Part shown: one piece after another, positions 8,784 to 17,986 of the stretch
Layout: each line of letters starts with the position of its first letter
Numbering within the stretch: position 1 is the first letter of the stretch
NCBI RefSeq assembly: GCF_001294645.1
Contig: NZ_CP011868.1
Coordinates: forward strand, 372,001 to 436,000
DNA from: Pseudonocardia sp. HH130629-09
GTDB taxonomy: Bacteria; Actinomycetota; Actinomycetes; Mycobacteriales; Pseudonocardiaceae
Length of the DNA: 64,000 bases
Direction: 5' to 3'
Program-made: the position numbers and the translations under genes
The notes under the pieces: generated by a model
What the model saw: the letters and a program-made list of their open reading frames with translations, nothing else
Told to the model about the DNA's origin: nothing
Database searches by the model: none

Positions 8784-9245
8784 TCAGTCCTCCGGCATGA
8801 CGGTCGCGGCCACGACGGCGCCCAGCTCGCGGCACGCGGCCCGTGCGGCGGCGTGCGGGGGACCGGCGACCTCGACCGGCGCGGCCGCCGCGGTCCAGCC
8901 CATCGCCTCGGCGATCGTCGTCACCGAGCGGGTCGCACCGGAGGTGTCCGAGCCGCCGTGCACCCACAGCCCGTAGGGCAGGCCGCGGGTGTCGTCGGCG
9001 CAGACGTAGAAGACCTGGTCGAGGAAGTGCTTGAGCGCGCCGGACATGTAGCCGATGTTCGCCGGCGTCCCGAGGACGACGGCGTCGGCGGCGAGCAGGT
9101 CGCTCGCCGTCGCGGCCAGGGCAGCGCGCGCGACGACCTCGACCCCGGTGATGTCCGGGTCGGCCGCCCCCGCGCGGACCTCGGCGAGCAGCTCCGCGGT
9201 CGCGGGGGACGGGGTGTGGTGGACCAGGAGCAGGCGGGCGCTCAT
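8784..9245 (-). CDS. NAD(P)H-dependent FMN reductase / flavodoxin-like protein
   Basis: A 153-residue cytosolic protein with a flavodoxin-like fold. The N-terminal LLLVHHTPSPATAELLAEV resembles an FMN phosphate loop, and VVLGTPANIGYMSGALKHFLD near residue 65 is typical of WrbA/NADPH-dependent FMN reductase relatives. It probably moves electrons between a nicotinamide and FMN. The ATG overlaps the stop of pmmB by 4 bp (ATGA), so it is the third gene of a punA-pmmB-flavoprotein operon. Its electron partner is unknown. Confidence 0.8.
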   Translation of the reverse strand: MSARLLLVHHTPSPATAELLAEVRAGAADPDITGVEVVARAALAATASDLLAADAVVLGTPANIGYMSGALKHFLDQVFYVCADDTRGLPYGLWVHGGSDTSGATRSVTTIAEAMGWTAAAAPVEVAGPPHAAARAACRELGAVVAATVMPED

Positions 9246-10861
9246 CCGGCGAGCATCCCGTCGACCTCGGCGCGCACCGCGTCCAGGCGCTCCGCGGCGA
9301 CGGCCCGCGAGGCCGGCACCGCGGCCACGTCGCCGGTGGGGTCCAGGGCGACCTCCAGGTAGGCCTTGAGCTTCGGCTCGGTCCCCGACGGGCGGATCAC
9401 CACCCGGGTCCCGGGGCGGCGCAGCCGCAGCACGTCGGGGGCCGGGCGGTCGGCCTCCCAGTCGGTCGGGGGCGCGGCGCGCAGCCGGGCGACGGCGGCG
9501 TCGCGCTCGGCGGGGGCCATCCGGATCGAGACGCCCCGGGTGGCGTGCACGCCGAACTCCGCGGCCAGCTCGTCGAGCCGCCGTGGCACCGACGACCCGG
9601 CGGCGGCGAGCCCGCGCACCAGGTCCGCGGCGACGACGGCGGCGGAGATGCCGTCCTTGTCCCGGACGCCGTCGGGGTCGACGCAGAGCCCGATCGCCTC
9701 CTCGTAGCCGAAGACCAGCCCGGCACCGGCCCGCACGATCCACTTGAAGCCGGTGAGGGTCTCGGCGAACCGCGCCCCGCGGGCCCGGGCGATGCGGGCG
9801 AGCATCGACGACGACACCACGGTCGTCGCGACCAGCGGGTCCGGCGTGGTCCCGGTCCGCAGCAGGTGGTCGCCGAGCAGCACGCCGGTCTCGTCGCCGG
9901 ACAGCATCCGCCAGCCGTCGGGGAAGGCGACGCCGAGCGCGCACCGGTCCGCGTCCGGGTCCAGCGCGACGGCGAGGTCCGCGCCGCTCTCGGCGGCCAG
10001 CGCGAGCAGCGCGTCGGTGGCGCCGGGCTCCTCCGGGTTCGGGAAGGCGACCGTCGGGAAGTCGGGGTCGGGCACGGCCTGGCTCGCGACGACGGCGACG
10101 TCGTGCACCCCGGCCCTGGCGAGCGCGGCGACCGCGGTCGCGCCGCCGACCCCGTGCATCGGGGTGAGCGCGATCCGCGGCGCGGGAGTCCCGGTGTTCG
10201 CCGGCAGCGTCGCGATCCGGTCGAGGTAGGCGCCGGTGACCTCCGCCGGGTCCGGCAGCGGGCCGAGCGGGACCGACACCGCGGGCGGTGCGGCGGTGAT
10301 CGCCTCCTCGATGGCGGTGTCGTCGGGGCCCACGAGCTGCGCGCCGTCGGCGAGGTAGACCTTGTAGCCGTTGTCCGCGGGCGGGTTGTGCGAGGCGGTC
10401 ACGGCGATCCCGGCGACCGCGCCGAGGTGCCGCACCGCGAACGCCACCAGCGGGGTGGGGACGGGGCCGTCCAGCAGGGTCACGGTGAACCCGGCGCCGG
10501 TCAGCACGCGGGCGGTGGCCTCGGCGAACGCGGCGGACCCGTGCCGGGCGTCCCGGCCGACGACGACCCGGCCGGTGCCCGCGGTCCGGGCCAGGTGGGC
10601 AGCGAGCCCTGCGGTCGCCCGGGTCACGACGGCGACGTTCATCCCCGACGGCCCGGCCCGCACCGGCCCGCGCAGCCCGGCGGTGCCGAAGCGCAGCGCC
10701 CCGGACAGCCGGTCGGCCAGGTCCTCGGCCGCCTCCCCGGCGCCGTCGCCCCCGGCCATCGCGGTGGCCAGGACGCGCTGCAGCTCCGTGCGGGTGGCCG
10801 GGTCGGGGTCGTCGGCGATCCAGCGCAGCGCCGCGTCGCGCAGCGGTCCCGGGAGCACCAT
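9242..10861 (-). CDS. pmmB: Phosphomannomutase / phosphoglucomutase family (PmmB)
   Basis: A 539-residue alpha-D-phosphohexomutase. All four active-site loops are visible: TASHNPPADNGYKVY with the phosphoserine near residue 155, DPDADRC with the Mg-binding Asp residues near 300, GYEEAIG near 392 for sugar specificity, and RPSGTEPKLKAY near 497 for phosphate binding. Being translationally coupled to punA (stop and start overlap as TGATG), it may act as a phosphopentomutase that channels ribose 1-phosphate released by PunA into ribose 5-phosphate. Phosphomannomutase activity for cell-wall precursors is the alternative. Confidence 0.9.
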   Translation of the reverse strand: MVLPGPLRDAALRWIADDPDPATRTELQRVLATAMAGGDGAGEAAEDLADRLSGALRFGTAGLRGPVRAGPSGMNVAVVTRATAGLAAHLARTAGTGRVVVGRDARHGSAAFAEATARVLTGAGFTVTLLDGPVPTPLVAFAVRHLGAVAGIAVTASHNPPADNGYKVYLADGAQLVGPDDTAIEEAITAAPPAVSVPLGPLPDPAEVTGAYLDRIATLPANTGTPAPRIALTPMHGVGGATAVAALARAGVHDVAVVASQAVPDPDFPTVAFPNPEEPGATDALLALAAESGADLAVALDPDADRCALGVAFPDGWRMLSGDETGVLLGDHLLRTGTTPDPLVATTVVSSSMLARIARARGARFAETLTGFKWIVRAGAGLVFGYEEAIGLCVDPDGVRDKDGISAAVVAADLVRGLAAAGSSVPRRLDELAAEFGVHATRGVSIRMAPAERDAAVARLRAAPPTDWEADRPAPDVLRLRRPGTRVVIRPSGTEPKLKAYLEVALDPTGDVAAVPASRAVAAERLDAVRAEVDGMLAG

Positions 10862-11664
10862 CAGACGCGGCCGACGAGGTCGCGCAGCAGCGAGCCCATC
10901 CGGGTCGCCGCGGCGGCGCCGGCGTCGAGGACCTCCTGGTGGTTCAGCGGCTGGCCGGACAGGCCTGCGGCCAGGTTGGTGACCAGCGAGATCCCGGAGA
11001 CCTCCAGTCCGGCGGCGCGGGCGGCGATCGTCTCGGCGACGGTGGACATCCCGACCAGGTCCGCGCCCAGCGTGCGCAGCATCCGGATCTCGGCCGGGGT
11101 CTCGAAGTGCGGGCCGGGCAGCCCGGCGTAGACGCCCTCGACCAGCGACGGGTCCAGCTCGCGGGCGGCGGCGCGCAGCCGGGGGGAGTAGGCGTCGGTG
11201 AGATCGACGAAGTGCGCGCCCTGCAGCGGCGAGCGGGCCAGGAGGTTGAGGTGGTCGGCGATCAGCACCGGCTGCCCGACCGACAGGCCCTCGGTGATGC
11301 CGCCCGCCGCGTTGGTCAGCACGACCGTGCGGACACCGGCCGCCGCGGCGGTGCGGACGCCGTGCACGACCGGGTCCATCCCGTGGCCCTCGTAGAGGTG
11401 GGTGCGCCCGAGCAGGACCAGCACCCGGGTGTCACCGATGCGCAGCGAGCGGGCGGTGCCGCCGTGGCCGACCGCCGAAGGCGCGACGAACCCGGGCAGC
11501 TCGGCCATCGGGACCTCGGCGTCGGGGGTGCCGAGCACGTCGGCGGCCGGACGCCAGCCGGAGCCCAGGACCACCGCCACGTCGTGGGTGTCGGTGCCGG
11601 TGCGGCGGGCGAGCTCGGCGGCGGCGTCGTGGGCGCGAGCGGTGGGGTCGGCGGTGTCGGCCAT
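10861..11664 (-). CDS. punA: Purine nucleoside phosphorylase
   Basis: A 267-residue type I (trimeric) purine nucleoside phosphorylase that cleaves inosine and guanosine with phosphate to the base and ribose 1-phosphate. Motifs run in family order: VVLGSGW near residue 31, GRTHLYEGH near 84, TNAAGGI near 116, [13 protein letters not shown] near 185, [12 protein letters not shown] near 206 and SLVTNLAAG near 226. It starts at an ATG 7 nt after a TAGGCT box, and its stop overlaps the pmmB start by one base. Together with add it completes the path from adenosine to hypoxanthine. Confidence 0.95.
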   Translation of the reverse strand: MADTADPTARAHDAAAELARRTGTDTHDVAVVLGSGWRPAADVLGTPDAEVPMAELPGFVAPSAVGHGGTARSLRIGDTRVLVLLGRTHLYEGHGMDPVVHGVRTAAAAGVRTVVLTNAAGGITEGLSVGQPVLIADHLNLLARSPLQGAHFVDLTDAYSPRLRAAARELDPSLVEGVYAGLPGPHFETPAEIRMLRTLGADLVGMSTVAETIAARAAGLEVSGISLVTNLAAGLSGQPLNHQEVLDAGAAAATRMGSLLRDLVGRV

Positions 11665-11671
11665 GGGCGCC

Positions 11672-11677
11672 AGCCTA
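11672..11677 (-). promoter_or_regulatory. -10 box for leaderless punA
   Basis: TAGGCT on the minus strand, 7 nt before the ATG of punA. Confidence 0.5.
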
Positions 11678-11701
11678 GGGGGCGCCGGCGCCGTGGCCGG
11701 C

Positions 11702-13384
11702 TCAGCCCGGGGTGGCGCGGAAGCCCGAGGCGACGGCGTCGAACAGGCCCGCCACGGCGTCCTCGGCGCGCCCGGCGGGGGAGGTCAGCTGCAGGACCCA
11801 GACCCCGCCCTGCCGGTCGCGGCCGGGGACGATGCGCATCAGCGTGCTGCGCTGCGCGCTGCCGCTGCCGGTGGTGAGCGCGACCTGGCTGAAGCCGTCG
11901 GGCAGCTGCTCGACCGGCCCGGCCTCGACCGGGTCGACGCCCAGCGCCTCGGGGGTGAGCGCGTCGGTGACGGCCTGCACGGAGGTGGCCGCGCGGACCG
12001 ACAGCTCCTGACGGCCGTCCGGGCTGACGAAGCGGACGACGACCGACCCGTCCGGGGCGGGTGAGCGGAACTGCGTCCAGCCGTCGGGCACCGGCACGGT
12101 GAAGCCGAGCGGGTCCGGGTAGGTGGTGCGCAGCGACCGGTCGGTGGCGACGGTGACCGTCGACAGCGGTTCCTGGCCGGCCAGCGCGCGGACCCCGGTG
12201 AACCCGGCGAGTGCGCCGAGCAGCACGAGCAGCGCGCCGCCGAGCACCAGCGGGACGGCACCGAGCACGGTGGTCGGGCCGGTCGCCGCGACGCGGGCGG
12301 GCGCGGCCCCCCGCGACGACGGCCGGACCGGACGCGGGCGCTCCGCCGGCGGCGGTGCCGGTGCGGGCACGGGGTCGGCGACCGGGGCGCGGCCGTAGGT
12401 GCCGGTGCCGGTGCTGGTGGGCCCGAGCGGGCCGGGCGGTGCCGGTGCGGGCACCCGCGGCGGGGCCGCGGTCCCACCGGGCGGTGCCGGGACCCGCGCC
12501 ATGACGGTCGGCACGTCCGGCGATCCGGGGAAGATCGGGTCGTCGGGGTCGGCGAGCAGCGGGCGCAGCCGGGCCCGTACCTCGTCGAGCGGCATGCGGG
12601 CGGCGGGCTCCTTGACCATCAGCCCGGCGATGACCTCGGCGACCGGGCCGGTGACCGTCGGCACGGGGACGGGGCCGTCGACGACCTCGGTGATGGTGCG
12701 GACCGGGTCACCGTCGACGTCGTAGGGCGGGCGGCCCTCGACGGCGGCCCAGAGCGTCGCGCCGAGGCCCCACAGGTCCGCGGCCGGGGTGACCGGCTGG
12801 CCCGCGGCGACCTCGGGGGCGATGTAGGCGGGCGAGCCGAGCACGAGGCCCGCGGAGGTCATCGGCGCGTCGGACTCGTTGCGGGCGATGCCGAAGTCGG
12901 TGAGCTTGATCCGGCCGTCGTCGGAGATCAGGACGTTGCCCGGCTTGACGTCGCGGTGGGTGATCCCGGCCCGGTGCGCGGCCCGCAGCGCCGCCGCGGT
13001 GCCGTGCCCGACGACGCCGGCCTGCGCGGCGTCGAGCCTGCCCAGCTCGGTGATCGCCGCGGCCAGGTTCTTCGACGGCACCAGCTCCATGACCACCAGC
13101 GGCTCGTCGCCGCCGGAGTCGAGCACGTCGAAGACGGTCACGACGTTGGGGTGCGACAGCCCGGCCAGCGCCCGGGCCTCCCGCATGATGCGTTCCCGCA
13201 GCTCCAGCTTCTCCCCGGCCGGGATGCCGTCGGGGATCTTCAGCTCCTTGAGCGCGACGCGGCGGTGCAGGACCTCGTCGAAACCCGACCAGACGGTGCC
13301 CATCGCGCCGCTCCCGAGCGGACCGTCGACGCGGTACCGCCCGGCGAACTGTCGGCGCTGGACCTCGCCCTCGGGAACGGACAC
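11702..13384 (-). CDS. Membrane-bound Ser/Thr protein kinase (Pkn family)
   Basis: A 560-residue receptor-like kinase. The catalytic domain spans residues about 12-280: GSGAMGTVW is the glycine loop, VALKELK has the ATP-binding Lys, HRDVKPGN the catalytic loop and TDFGIA the Mg-binding DFG. A Pro/Ala-rich juxtamembrane linker (about 290-380) precedes one membrane helix ([20 protein letters not shown]), followed by an extracellular domain of about 150 residues that is not a PASTA repeat and begins near [15 protein letters not shown]. The GTG at 13384 is inferred from where the kinase leader starts; a longer frame upstream lacks coding character. The ligand is unknown; no partner is obvious nearby. 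Confidence 0.88.
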   Translation of the reverse strand: MSVPEGEVQRRQFAGRYRVDGPLGSGAMGTVWSGFDEVLHRRVALKELKIPDGIPAGEKLELRERIMREARALAGLSHPNVVTVFDVLDSGGDEPLVVMELVPSKNLAAAITELGRLDAAQAGVVGHGTAAALRAAHRAGITHRDVKPGNVLISDDGRIKLTDFGIARNESDAPMTSAGLVLGSPAYIAPEVAAGQPVTPAADLWGLGATLWAAVEGRPPYDVDGDPVRTITEVVDGPVPVPTVTGPVAEVIAGLMVKEPAARMPLDEVRARLRPLLADPDDPIFPGSPDVPTVMARVPAPPGGTAAPPRVPAPAPPGPLGPTSTGTGTYGRAPVADPVPAPAPPPAERPRPVRPSSRGAAPARVAATGPTTVLGAVPLVLGGALLVLLGALAGFTGVRALAGQEPLSTVTVATDRSLRTTYPDPLGFTVPVPDGWTQFRSPAPDGSVVVRFVSPDGRQELSVRAATSVQAVTDALTPEALGVDPVEAGPVEQLPDGFSQVALTTGSGSAQRSTLMRIVPGRDRQGGVWVLQLTSPAGRAEDAVAGLFDAVASGFRATPG

Positions 13385-13865
13385 GGCGCCGATTGTTCCA
13401 TCGTGCCCGCGCGGCCCGTCCCCGCACACCGCCTCCGGCCGTGATCGTCACCGCCGGTGTGCAGGAGTGACGGTAGGTGACGACACCGGCTGGTCCGGAC
13501 GGCGGACGGCGGCCACGGCGGGCCGGGCGTGCCGACGGTCACGGTCCGGTGGCGTTCCGGCCGCGGTCCGGTGTCGTCGTCGGCCACGCGTCCCGTGACG
13601 GGCGCCCGAACCGCCGGTGGACGGCGAGGACGCCCGTTCGCCGACGGGAGGAACGGTCGCCCGCGCCCGTTCACCTGGGGAGGTGAACCCGCTGGCAGCA
13701 CCCCGTCGACCCCTTGCCGCGCGGAGGCGTGAACGGACGATTTCGACTGGAACACCGCCGGACGGGTGAGCACCATCATGAGTGGTGGGACACGACCGAT
13801 CGCCGCCCGCGTCGACCGCGGGCAGGCGGGCCGTTCCGGCCGGAGGCCAGTACGAGGAGGACAAG
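13385..13865. other. Divergent intergenic region between kinase and amidohydrolase
   Basis: About 480 bp with no convincing gene. It contains a 20-bp palindrome (13669-13688) and a distant inverted repeat GCCGGTGT (13453-13460) / ACACCGGC (13483-13490). Both are candidate control sites for one or both flanking genes. Confidence 0.4.
13669..13688. promoter_or_regulatory. 20-bp palindrome, candidate operator
   Basis: GTTCACCT-GGGG-AGGTGAAC is a perfect 8-bp inverted repeat with a 4-nt centre, about 180 bp before the amidohydrolase start. Its size suits a dimeric repressor. Confidence 0.4.
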
Positions 13866-15113
13866 GTGACTGCGCTGCAGACCCGCACCGAGCTCCCGGA
13901 GATCACCGATCTCGCGGTCGACGATCTCGGCGTCGGCACGGGTCCGGCCTGGCTGGAGTCGTGGATGCGGGCGCACAAGGGCGAGATCGTGGGCTGGCGC
14001 CGCGCGATCCACGCCCAGCCCGAGCTGGCCCGTCGCGAGCACCTCACGACCGCGCGGGTCGCGGAGACCCTGGTGCGGGCGGGCCTGGAGCCGCGCACCC
14101 TCGCCGACGGCACCGGCGTCGTCTGCGAGGTGGGGTACGGCGAGCCGCTGGTCGCCCTGCGCGCGGACATGGACGCGCTGCCGCTGCAGGAGCAGACCGG
14201 TCTCCCGTTCGCCTCCGAGGTGCCCGGTGTCATGCACGCCTGCGGGCACGACGCGCACACCGCGATGCTGCTGGGGGCGGCCCTGGCTCTGCAGTCCGCG
14301 CCGTCGCTGCCCGGCCGGGTCCGGCTGGTGTTCCAGCCGGCCGAGGAGGTGCAGCCGGGCGGCGCGCTCGACGCGGTCGGCGAGGGCGTGATGGAGGGCG
14401 TGCAGCGGATCTTCGCGCTGCACTGCGACCCGCGGCTGGAGGTCGGGCGGCTCGGCACCCGGGTCGGGCCGATCACCTCGGCCTGTGACCTCATCGAGGT
14501 CCGGCTGACCTCACCGGGCGGGCACACCTCGCGCCCGCACCTGACCGCCGACCTCGTGCAGGCGCTCGGGCTGCTGGCCACCCAGGTGCCGCTGCTGCTG
14601 ACCCGCCACGTCGACCCGCGCTCGGGCACCGTCCTGACCTGGGGTGCGGTGCACGCCGGGGACGCGGCGAACGCGATCCCGCAGTCCGGGCTGCTGCGCG
14701 GCACCCTGCGCACCGCCGACCACGCGACCTGGACCGAGCTCGAGGAGAAGCTGCGGGCGCTCGTGGCGGCCGTGCTCGCCCCCACCGGTGTCGGCTACGT
14801 GCTCGACCACGTCCGCGGTGTCCCGCCGGTCGTCAACGACGAGGTGTCCACCGGGATGCTGCGCGACGCCGCGGTGACCGTCGGCGGCGAGGCCGCCGAC
14901 GCCTCCACCGAGCAGTCCTCCGGCGGCGAGGACTTCGCCTGGTACCTGGAGCACTCCGCGGGCGCCATGGCGCGGCTCGGGGTGTGGTCGGGCACCGGCA
15001 AGCAGCGCGACATCCACCAGCCGACCTTCGACCTCGACGAGCGGGCCCTGCCGTTCGGCTCGCGGGTGCTGGTCCAGGCCGCGCTGTCCGCGCTGGCACA
15101 GGCGGCCTCCTGA
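13866..15113 (+). CDS. M20-family amidohydrolase, AmiB-like
   Basis: A 415-residue cytosolic metallo-amidohydrolase of the M20 peptidase/aminoacylase group. RRAIHAQPELARRE near residue 45, LRADMDALPLQE near 100 and HACGHDAHTAML near 122 carry the di-metal ligands, and FQPAEEVQPGGA near 160 has the catalytic Glu. These enzymes remove N-acyl groups from amino acids or related amides. The GTG at 13866 follows GAGGAGG, a good binding site, and is preferred over the upstream ATG. The position next to the punA region matches amiB1/amiA1 of mycobacteria. Substrate is not predictable from sequence alone. Confidence 0.88.
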   Translation: MTALQTRTELPEITDLAVDDLGVGTGPAWLESWMRAHKGEIVGWRRAIHAQPELARREHLTTARVAETLVRAGLEPRTLADGTGVVCEVGYGEPLVALRADMDALPLQEQTGLPFASEVPGVMHACGHDAHTAMLLGAALALQSAPSLPGRVRLVFQPAEEVQPGGALDAVGEGVMEGVQRIFALHCDPRLEVGRLGTRVGPITSACDLIEVRLTSPGGHTSRPHLTADLVQALGLLATQVPLLLTRHVDPRSGTVLTWGAVHAGDAANAIPQSGLLRGTLRTADHATWTELEEKLRALVAAVLAPTGVGYVLDHVRGVPPVVNDEVSTGMLRDAAVTVGGEAADASTEQSSGGEDFAWYLEHSAGAMARLGVWSGTGKQRDIHQPTFDLDERALPFGSRVLVQAALSALAQAAS

Positions 15114-15160
15114 GCCGCTGACGCACTCACCGGCCCACCGCCTCCCGCTGTGAACGACGA

Positions 15161-15196
15161 CGGCCCGGGCCTCCGCACGTGCGGAGGCCCGGGCCG
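15161..15196. terminator. Perfect 36-bp palindrome, bidirectional terminator
   Basis: CGGCCCGGGCCTCCGCAC followed at once by its reverse complement. It sits between two convergent genes (stops at 15113 and 15221) and is followed by TTCTCG. It likely ends transcription from both sides. Confidence 0.8.
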
Positions 15197-15220
15197 TTCT
15201 CGTCGGACGGTGGGCCCCGG

Positions 15221-15685
15221 TCAGGAGTGGTTGCCGGGCGAGGACTTGCGGCTGGGCCTGCTGCGCAGCTCGTTCACGTAGTCGTCCGGGGCGCCCGCGA
15301 TCTCCGCGGCGTCGGCGATCACGCCCAGGTAGCGGGCCGAGGGCTCCCCGCCCTCGTAGGCGTTGAGCACGTAGATGAACGCGAGGACGCTGCCGTCGAG
15401 GGTGGCGACGCGCAGCCGGAGCTTCTTGTGCATGCCCAGCTCACCGCCCTCCCAGCGGTCGAGCTGGCGTTCGTCGTGCTCGGGGACGTCGTAGAGCACG
15501 ACGAACACCTGCGAGCCCGGCTCCTCCACCACGGTGGCGAGTGCGCCCTCCCAGGTGTAGTCCTCGCCGCCGAACGTCAGCCGCCAGCCCTGGAGCCACC
15601 CGGTCCCGGCCATCGGCGAGTGCGGGGCGCGCTCCTTCATCTGCTCGGGGTCCATGTTCGACCCGTACGCGGCATACAGCGGCAC
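15221..15685 (-). CDS. Gamma-glutamylcyclotransferase-like protein
   Basis: A 154-residue protein of the AIG2/GGCT fold. LYAAYGSNMDPEQM at the very N-terminus is the YGSN substrate-binding motif, and the region WEGGELGMHKKLRL contains an acidic residue at about the position of the catalytic Glu. Related enzymes release 5-oxoproline from gamma-glutamyl amines or dipeptides. GTG at 15685 was chosen because the YGSN motif must sit near the N-terminus and a TACCCT box lies 6 nt upstream; the longer frame adds non-conserved sequence. A conserved neighbour of lpdA, with divergent orientation to it. Confidence 0.8.
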   Translation of the reverse strand: MPLYAAYGSNMDPEQMKERAPHSPMAGTGWLQGWRLTFGGEDYTWEGALATVVEEPGSQVFVVLYDVPEHDERQLDRWEGGELGMHKKLRLRVATLDGSVLAFIYVLNAYEGGEPSARYLGVIADAAEIAGAPDDYVNELRSRPSRKSSPGNHS

Positions 15686-15691
15686 GCATGC

Positions 15692-15697
15692 AGGGTA
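15692..15697 (-). promoter_or_regulatory. -10 box for the leaderless cyclotransferase-like gene
   Basis: TACCCT on the minus strand, 6 nt before the GTG at 15685. Confidence 0.5.
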
Positions 15698-15828
15698 GTG
15701 GGGAGCCCGACGGGGCCTCGACCCGCCCGGTCGTAACGATGGGACACGCGTACTGTGAGCCCCGTCGACGCTGGCGGGCGGGACCGCCTGCCGGTCCACC
15801 ACCACCGACTTCTCCAGGGGGATCTCCC

Positions 15829-17232
15829 GTGACCCGCATCGTCATCATGGGCGGCGGACCGGCCGGTTACGAGGCCGCACTCGTCGCGGCACAGCACGGC
15901 AGCGAGGTGACCGTCGTCGAGCGGGACGGGATGGGCGGCGCCTGCGTCGTCTACGACTGCGTCCCCTCGAAGACCTTCATCTCCTCCGCGGCCGTCCGGG
16001 TCGACCTGCACCGTGCCGAGGACCTCGGCGTCCTGGTGGACCGCGGCAACTCCGCGGTCGACCTGCCCGCGGTCAACGAGCGGGTCAAGTCCCTCGCCCT
16101 CGCCCAGTCCGCCGACGTGCGGGCCCGGCTGGAGAACGAGGGCGTCCGGATCATCGCCGGCACCGCGCGGTTCGCCGGGCCCGCCGAGGCCCGCGCCGCG
16201 CACGAGGTGACCGCCACGCACGCCGACGGGACCGTCGAGGACCTCGTCGCCGACGTCGTCCTCATCGCGACCGGGGCCACCCCGCGGGTGCTGGACTCGG
16301 CTCGTCCGGACGGCGACCGGATCCTCGACTGGCGTCAGCTCTACGACCTCGACGAGCTGCCCGAGCACCTGGTCGTCGTCGGCTCGGGCGTGACCGGCGC
16401 CGAGTTCTGCTCCGCCTACGTCGAGCTCGGCTGCCGGGTCAGCCTGGTCTCCAGCCGCGACCGGGTCCTCCCGCACGAGGACGCCGACGCCGCCGCCGTG
16501 CTGGAGGAGGTGTTCACCGACCGGGGGGTGGAGATCCTCGCCCACGCGCGCGCCGACTCCGTCGAGAACACCGGCGACGGCGTCCGGGTCACCCTGTCCG
16601 ACGGTCGCGTCGTGGAGGGCTCGCACGCCCTGATGACCGTCGGGTCGATCCCCAACACCGCCGAGCTCGGCCTGGAGAAGATCGGCGTCGAGACCGACCG
16701 CGGCGGGTTCGTCCCGGTCGACAAGGTCTCGCGCACCTCCGAGCCGGGTGTGTACGCGGCGGGCGACTGCACCGGCGTGCTCATGCTCGCCTCGGTCGCG
16801 GCCATGCAGGGCCGGATCGCGATGTGGCACGCGCTCGGCGAGGGCGTGTCCCCGATCCGGCTGCGGACCGTCGCGGCGAACGTGTTCACCCGCCCCGAGA
16901 TCGCGACCGTCGGGATCAGCCAGAACGCGATCGACTCCGGCGAGGTCCCGGCCCGCACCGTGATGCTGCCGTTGTCGACCAACCCGCGCGCCAAGATGCG
17001 CGGGCTGCGCCGCGGCTTCGTGAAGCTGTTCTGCCGCCCGGCGTCCGGTGTGGTCATCGGCGGTGTCGTGGTCGCGCCGGTCGCGAGCGAGCTGATCCTG
17101 CCGATCGCGATGGCGGTCCAGAACGGGCTCGGTGTGGACGACCTGGCCCACACCTTCTCGGTGTACCCGTCGCTGTCCGGGTCGATCACCGAGGCGGGCC
17201 GTCAGCTCATGCAGCACTCCGACCTGGACTGA
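15829..17232 (+). CDS. lpdA: NAD(P)H quinone reductase LpdA-type flavoprotein
   Basis: A 467-residue member of the pyridine nucleotide-disulfide oxidoreductase family. MGGGPAGYEAAL near residue 7 binds FAD, VVGSGVTGAEF near 180 binds NAD(P)H and GVYAAGDCTG near 308 is the second FAD motif. GGACVVYDCVPSK near residue 36 keeps a C-X4-C pair, as in lipoamide dehydrogenases, although the mycobacterial LpdA, as I recall it, lacks the first Cys. The C-terminal catalytic His-Glu dyad is not conserved: VYPSLSGSITEAG has Tyr where HPT is expected. GTG at 15829 follows AGGGGGA. A quinone reductase role is favoured; classical lipoamide dehydrogenase activity is doubtful. Confidence 0.88.
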   Translation: MTRIVIMGGGPAGYEAALVAAQHGSEVTVVERDGMGGACVVYDCVPSKTFISSAAVRVDLHRAEDLGVLVDRGNSAVDLPAVNERVKSLALAQSADVRARLENEGVRIIAGTARFAGPAEARAAHEVTATHADGTVEDLVADVVLIATGATPRVLDSARPDGDRILDWRQLYDLDELPEHLVVVGSGVTGAEFCSAYVELGCRVSLVSSRDRVLPHEDADAAAVLEEVFTDRGVEILAHARADSVENTGDGVRVTLSDGRVVEGSHALMTVGSIPNTAELGLEKIGVETDRGGFVPVDKVSRTSEPGVYAAGDCTGVLMLASVAAMQGRIAMWHALGEGVSPIRLRTVAANVFTRPEIATVGISQNAIDSGEVPARTVMLPLSTNPRAKMRGLRRGFVKLFCRPASGVVIGGVVVAPVASELILPIAMAVQNGLGVDDLAHTFSVYPSLSGSITEAGRQLMQHSDLD

Positions 17233-17986
17233 ACAGCTCGGCGAACCGGTCGCGCAGCTCGCCGTCGCCCGCGGGGGCGAGGGTGGACCACTCGGGTCCA
17301 CCGTGCGCGCCGGTCCCGCGGGTCAGGCGGTAGCGGCCCCGCTGCGTGTCGACGACGGCGACGTGCCCCGGCAGCCGCGCCGGGCTGCCCCAGTGGTCGT
17401 GTCGGACGGCACAGATCTGCGCACGGTGCGCGGGCCCGGCGAGCAGGGAGACGAGCCGGGCCCGCTGCTCGTCGTCCCCGGCCGTGCCGGGGTCGGTGCG
17501 TGCGTCCCCGTCGAGGACGCGGGCCAGCTCGGCGGTGGGCAGGGTCACGGCGGGCCCGGGTCCCGGCGCGCGCCGGGGCAGGGCCGACACCGCGGCGAAC
17601 GCCGGTGATCCCGCCGCGGTCACGGTGACGGCCGTTCCGGTGTGGACGGCGAGGACGCCGTCGCCGTCGCGTTCGGCGGCGACCGCGCGCAGCGGGCCGT
17701 CGTCGAACCGGCCGCGCACCTCCAGGTGACGGTCGGGGCGGGCGAGCAGGGTCAGCAGCCGTACCAGCGCGGGGTCGGGTCCGGCCGGACCGGCGAGGCC
17801 GCGGGCGCGCAGCCCGGCGACGCCGGCCGCCACGACCCGGCGCCGCTCCTCGCGGGTGCGCCCGGGGGAGGGGAGCCGCAGCGCCACCGGGGTGGCGCCG
17901 AGTCCCAGGTGCTCCCAGACGACGTCGAACTCGGTGCCGGTGAGCACGAACGGCACCGACGGGATCCAGGGCGCGGGCTCAGCCAC
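17207..17986 (-). CDS. ESX secretion-associated protein, EspG family
   Basis: A 259-residue cytosolic protein. VPFVLTGTEFDVVWEHLGLG at the N-terminus and the C-terminal blocks (VAVVDTQRGRYRLTR, FAELFSP) are typical of actinobacterial EspG-like chaperones, which bind the tip of PE/PPE-type heterodimers before ESX (type VII) secretion. The GTG at 17986 overlaps the end of the PPE-like gene by 8 bp. Its last 26 bp overlap lpdA in the opposite direction. It forms a three-gene set with PPE-like and WXG-like proteins; no EccC ATPase or other ESX core gene is in the window. Confidence 0.78.
   Translation of the reverse strand: MAEPAPWIPSVPFVLTGTEFDVVWEHLGLGATPVALRLPSPGRTREERRRVVAAGVAGLRARGLAGPAGPDPALVRLLTLLARPDRHLEVRGRFDDGPLRAVAAERDGDGVLAVHTGTAVTVTAAGSPAFAAVSALPRRAPGPGPAVTLPTAELARVLDGDARTDPGTAGDDEQRARLVSLLAGPAHRAQICAVRHDHWGSPARLPGHVAVVDTQRGRYRLTRGTGAHGGPEWSTLAPAGDGELRDRFAELFSPGRSAA

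Noticed and set aside
15161..15196. 36-bp palindrome as a protein binding site
   Set aside because: It lies between convergent stops with no promoter nearby, so a bidirectional terminator is simpler.
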